This document shows positions 22,309-25,081 of a stretch of DNA of 25,081 nt, one piece after another. The first letter of the stretch is position 1. Each line of letters starts with the position of its first letter. Position numbers and translations under genes: made by a program. Source of the stretch: a virus; the IMG/VR virus record IMGVR_UViG_3300020400_000035, positions 1 to 25,081 of that record, one strand, 5' to 3'. The notes under the pieces were generated by a model, which was given only the letters and a program-made list of their open reading frames with translations, made no database searches and was not told the DNA's origin.

Positions 22309-24614
22309 ACAACAATATTAATTACTTTAATACCTGTATCAGTACTATTTTCTAAAGACTTACCAATTATACACCAAGCAGGTGGATTTGCACTTTCTGG
22401 TGCAAGTGCTGTTGCTGTTCCAGGTTTAACATTTGATACTAATACATCACCTTTTTTAACTGCACCTTCTACTTTACAAGGAACTTTACCACGCAATGCA
22501 ACTGCTACACCATTTGCATCTTTGTTCATTAAGTATGCAGGATTAGTTGATACAACACCTGCTACTCTATGATCTGCTAACATCAATGTTGTAGTAACTT
22601 CTTTGTCTCCACCAAATACCACAACTGTGCCTGGTTCATAGTTATCATCTGCTTCGTAAATCTCAGCCAAGTCAGCATATTGGGCCGTTGTTGCTGTTGC
22701 ATAAACTGTATCTGCTTGTATATCTGCATTTGCTGTTACTGTGATATTTGTATCTGATGCTGTTGATGTTGTAGTTGCCGCTACCCATCTATCAGTACCT
22801 TCTTCCCATATCCATGCCGCATTGTTTTCTGATGAACCACGTTGTATAATTAATCCTGCATCAGTTGTATTATTAGCTGGTTGTACTGCGTGTTTGTTCA
22901 ACAGCATGATAGGATCTTCAACTTCAACGTTGTTTACTTCTAATGTTGTTGCTGTACCTTGTACAACTAAATCTGTAGCAATAACAACTCTACCACCAGT
23001 GTCCGGTGTTAAGTTAATGTCTGCTCCGCCTGTTGTTACAATGCTATTACCATTCATATCCAAGTTACCACCAAGTTGTGGTGTTGTATCATCAACAACT
23101 TCTGTAATAACATCAATACCTGCTGTCCATACATATGATGATGTACCATGATCATATTTTAATAATTTTTGATCATCTGATGCTGTAGGCTGTGTTACTC
23201 CTTGTAGTGAGTAAAGACTAATATCTGCGGCCATTGTGTTTGGATCTACATTTACAAATGATGATCCATTATATCTTAGTACATGACCTGCACTTGGTGT
23301 ACTTACAGCAACATCTGAATTATTTGATATTGTTGGTGTTTCATTTACCCAATTAGATCCATTATATTTTATATATTGTCCTGAGGCTAATGATGCTACT
23401 TGTACGTCTTTTAATAAACCTGTTAATTCAATGTGTTCTATTGCTGTAAAACTCATATTACTAAATTGATAAGTGTTAGTTGTTCCACTATCAAATTTAA
23501 CAACTACTTGATATTCTACTGAGTTTGCTGTAACACTATCGTATAATGTAAATGCAAAATGGTTATTTGCTGATGGACTTGAATATTCTGCTATTGGTGA
23601 ACCATAAGTCATTGCATTACCATTAATTGCTCTAAATACACCAACTGTTGCGTTACCTGGTGTTTCTTGTACAACTTCTATCGCAAAGTTAATTTGTACT
23701 TTTGTATCGTTTACTGTATCTAAACTAAATGATGATATTGTTGCTAATTTTTTTGCACCAACGTATGATGTACCAACATTAGATATTGTACCTGACGTTG
23801 TACCTGAATCTCTTAAATTTACAACTGCACTTGCAGGAGCTCCCGGAGTGTAATAACCTCCTGCTTGATTCCAAACTAAAACTTGTCCATCTGTTGGTGT
23901 AGCACCGGAGTTTACATCACTCAATGCTTTGATTGATGATGCCGCAATCCTTGTATCTGCATCTGCGTATGTTGTTGTTTGATTGTAATATAAATTTGTT
24001 GACCCTTGTGGTAAATTATCTGTGTTTACTTTGTTTCCTGTTGTACCAAAGTCAATCATTGTGTTATCAATTGAGTCTGCCGCAATTGCTGTCAAGTAAC
24101 CTGCGCCTGAGTGATCACCCCAACTGTATGCCGCATTCCAATTTGATATTGTTGATGCTGTTACACCTATTGTTGTTAATCTTGTATCAACTCTTGTATC
24201 TGTATAATACAATGCTGATCCTTGTGCAACATCATCAGTTGTTAGTGAATCAAATTCAACACCTGTTTCACCTGGATTAATTTTTAAATATTTGCCTGCA
24301 TGACCTGTATAATTTGCTGGAGTGTCTCCTAGACCAACAAAGTTAGCACTAATATTACCCATGTTTGTTAAATTAGCACCACCAAAATCCCAGCCTGATG
24401 ATTTGTAAACTAATGATCCAACAATTGATCCATTTGATTCAATTTCAACTCCAGAACCAGCCGCCGGAAGCGAACTAGCACCCTTGTTTAGTGTTATGGT
24501 ATTATCTTTGATTGTTGTATCTGAAGTAGACGTAACAATTTGCTCACCAGTAACTTTTAAGTTACCTTTAACAATTAGCTCGTCTGCTACATTTAATTGT
24601 TTAAAATCTGCCAT
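22305..24614 (-). CDS. Fibre-like virion protein with duplicated domain and conserved C-terminal domain
   Basis: Long, uncharged, Thr/Ser/Asn/Gly-rich protein typical of trimeric tail or head fibres. The ATG at 24614 (769 residues) has GGAG 6 nt upstream; an in-frame TTG 12 nt earlier overlaps that site and is rejected. Residues 12-80 and 548-615 look like two copies of one domain (LIVKGNLKVTG...TLNKG; LVVQGTATTLEV...LLNKH). The middle has three 'xYNGSxWVN' repeats (about 410-500) and the common fibre motif PQLGGNLDMNGN (512-523). The C-terminus (645-769: YADLAEIYEADDNYEPGTVV, RVAGVVSTNPAYLMN, GKVPCKVEGAVKKGDVLVSN) is a domain I recall at the ends of cyanophage and pelagiphage structural proteins. 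Its role in receptor binding is inferred. Confidence 0.85.
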   Translation of the reverse strand: MADFKQLNVADELIVKGNLKVTGEQIVTSTSDTTIKDNTITLNKGASSLPAAGSGVEIESNGSIVGSLVYKSSGWDFGGANLTNMGNISANFVGLGDTPANYTGHAGKYLKINPGETGVEFDSLTTDDVAQGSALYYTDTRVDTRLTTIGVTASTISNWNAAYSWGDHSGAGYLTAIAADSIDNTMIDFGTTGNKVNTDNLPQGSTNLYYNQTTTYADADTRIAASSIKALSDVNSGATPTDGQVLVWNQAGGYYTPGAPASAVVNLRDSGTTSGTISNVGTSYVGAKKLATISSFSLDTVNDTKVQINFAIEVVQETPGNATVGVFRAINGNAMTYGSPIAEYSSPSANNHFAFTLYDSVTANSVEYQVVVKFDSGTTNTYQFSNMSFTAIEHIELTGLLKDVQVASLASGQYIKYNGSNWVNETPTISNNSDVAVSTPSAGHVLRYNGSSFVNVDPNTMAADISLYSLQGVTQPTASDDQKLLKYDHGTSSYVWTAGIDVITEVVDDTTPQLGGNLDMNGNSIVTTGGADINLTPDTGGRVVIATDLVVQGTATTLEVNNVEVEDPIMLLNKHAVQPANNTTDAGLIIQRGSSENNAAWIWEEGTDRWVAATTTSTASDTNITVTANADIQADTVYATATTAQYADLAEIYEADDNYEPGTVVVFGGDKEVTTTLMLADHRVAGVVSTNPAYLMNKDANGVAVALRGKVPCKVEGAVKKGDVLVSNVKPGTATALAPESANPPAWCIIGKSLENSTDTGIKVINIVV

Positions 24615-24639
24615 GCTGTGCTCCAATATGTATTACTAT

Positions 24640-24645
24640 TATTTA
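24640..24645 (-). promoter_or_regulatory. Late promoter box CTAAATA for the fibre gene
   Basis: CTAAATAATAGTAATAC on the minus strand, 25 nt before the ATG, nearly the same as the gp19 promoter CTAAATACTAGTAATAC. A normal GGAG ribosome-binding site follows. Confidence 0.65.
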
Positions 24646-24684
24646 GCAGATTTGGCCAATTTATAATATGTGTATTTGTCAAGG

Positions 24685-24711
24685 GAAACCCCGGAATAAA
24701 TCCGGGGTTTC
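24685..24711 (-). terminator. Terminator hairpin after gp23
   Basis: Perfect 11-bp stem GAAACCCCGGA/TCCGGGGTTTC with a 5-nt loop, 17 nt past the gp23 stop and the most GC-rich spot nearby. The U-run is short (three U before the final C), so it may act as an mRNA-stabilising 3' hairpin as well as a terminator. Confidence 0.75.
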
Positions 24712-24728
24712 TATATTGATATCTACAA

Positions 24729-25081
24729 TTAGATAAATGTTACGTTTGAGATAGCAATTTTTGATAGGTAGTCTGCTGAATTACCAAGTGATGATGCAGT
24801 GTTTGTTAACTCTACATAACCGTATCTTGTCATGAAGCTTACTACTGGCTCAAAAGTTGACGGATCCACAATAACGCCTGATGACATTAATGGGATGTAT
24901 GGGCAATAGAATGCCGCCGCGTCTACTTCGCCTGCGCCTTTGTAACCAATCAATACTGGTGAATCATCTACCAAGTATGAGTTTACATATACTCTCATTG
25001 CGCCGTTTAATGTACCAACAAATTTTGTGTTAGTAGGTGCTTCGAAAGTACCTTCAGTTGTTCTTGCGAACGCTGAAGTTG
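24729..25081 (-). CDS. 23: gp23 major capsid protein, C-terminal fragment
   Basis: Hexamer subunit of the head. Only the last 116 or so residues are in the window; the reading frame is open to base 25081 and continues beyond. Diagnostic C-terminal sequence: RVYVNSYLVDDSPVLIGYKG, DAAAFYCPYIPLMSSGVIVD, FEPVVSFMTRYGYVEL and a final YLSKIAISNV strand, matching the T4 gp23 order (V-D-P-Y, GYKG, GAFYAPYVPL, TRYG). The Met at 24998 is internal, not a start. A hairpin terminator follows the stop. Confidence 0.96.
   Translation of the reverse strand, partial: TSAFARTTEGTFEAPTNTKFVGTLNGAMRVYVNSYLVDDSPVLIGYKGAGEVDAAAFYCPYIPLMSSGVIVDPSTFEPVVSFMTRYGYVELTNTASSLGNSADYLSKIAISNVTFI

Noticed and set aside
24661-24690. 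TTGACA on the minus strand (CTTGACAAATACA, as in the gp32 promoter) as an early promoter for the fibre gene
   Set aside because: The nearest good -10 is only about 11 bp away and the hairpin terminator overlaps; the late box at 24640-24645 explains the gene better.
1-25081. CRISPR array, tRNA genes, insertion sequences, photosynthesis-type auxiliary genes
   Set aside because: None were seen: no regularly spaced repeats, no cloverleaf-like segments recognised, no transposase or inverted-repeat ends, and no host-derived metabolic genes other than Nudix and dNMP kinase.

Overview
This window is part of the genome of a T4-superfamily tailed phage with a contractile tail. The evidence is a near-complete T4-type virion kit: the C-terminus of major capsid protein gp23, neck proteins gp13 and gp14, sheath terminator gp15, sheath gp18, tube gp19, terminase gp16/gp17 and head-completion gp4, plus the replication genes gp32, uvsX and gp1 (dNMP kinase). 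The DNA is AT-rich (roughly one third G+C). The protein flavour (oversized gp14, gp15 and gp18 with beta-rich insert modules, a cyanophage/pelagiphage-style fibre C-terminus, conserved T4-like hypotheticals) points to a marine myovirus of the cyanophage/pelagiphage type. The host cannot be read from the window: there are no tRNAs, photosynthesis genes or host genes.

Layout, reading the mostly minus-strand genes from the right edge: gp23 (5'-truncated by the window) with a hairpin terminator, then a 769-residue fibre-like protein. A plus-strand island follows (gp14, gp15, Nudix hydrolase, unknown 223-residue protein). Next on the minus strand are a conserved unknown, gp13, an 86-residue protein and dNMP kinase. 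A small plus-strand HNH/zinc protein separates these from gp18, a strong terminator, gp19, a second tail-tube-fold protein, two small unknowns, gp4, gp16, a protein with a T4-like capsid-targeting N-terminus, an acidic small protein, a DUF3307-like membrane protein, an 87-residue protein, gp17 and a 745-residue cysteine-cluster protein with a terminator. Last come gp32 and uvsX (3'-truncated). Adjacent genes are tightly packed, often by TAATG stop/start overlap.

Two promoter classes are visible. One looks like host sigma70 promoters (TTGACA, 15-17 bp, TATAAT) and precedes gp32, uvsX, the 86-residue/dNMP kinase pair, the 312-residue unknown and the Nudix gene. The other is a T4-late-like TAAATA/TATAAATA box in front of most virion genes. 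In six genes this box lies 5-6 nt before the ATG with no Shine-Dalgarno, so the mRNAs are predicted to be leaderless.

The most unusual signals are: (1) apparent complete absence of GCWGC (GCAGC/GCTGC) while GCSGC is frequent, with Ala-Ala pairs always spelled GCG/GCC first; (2) the leaderless-gene architecture; (3) a gp32 leader made of a hairpin plus four perfect-register 10-nt repeats, the last containing the ribosome-binding site; (4) a ~150-residue module shared between the sheath gp18 and neck gp14; and (5) a probable packaged internal-head protein.
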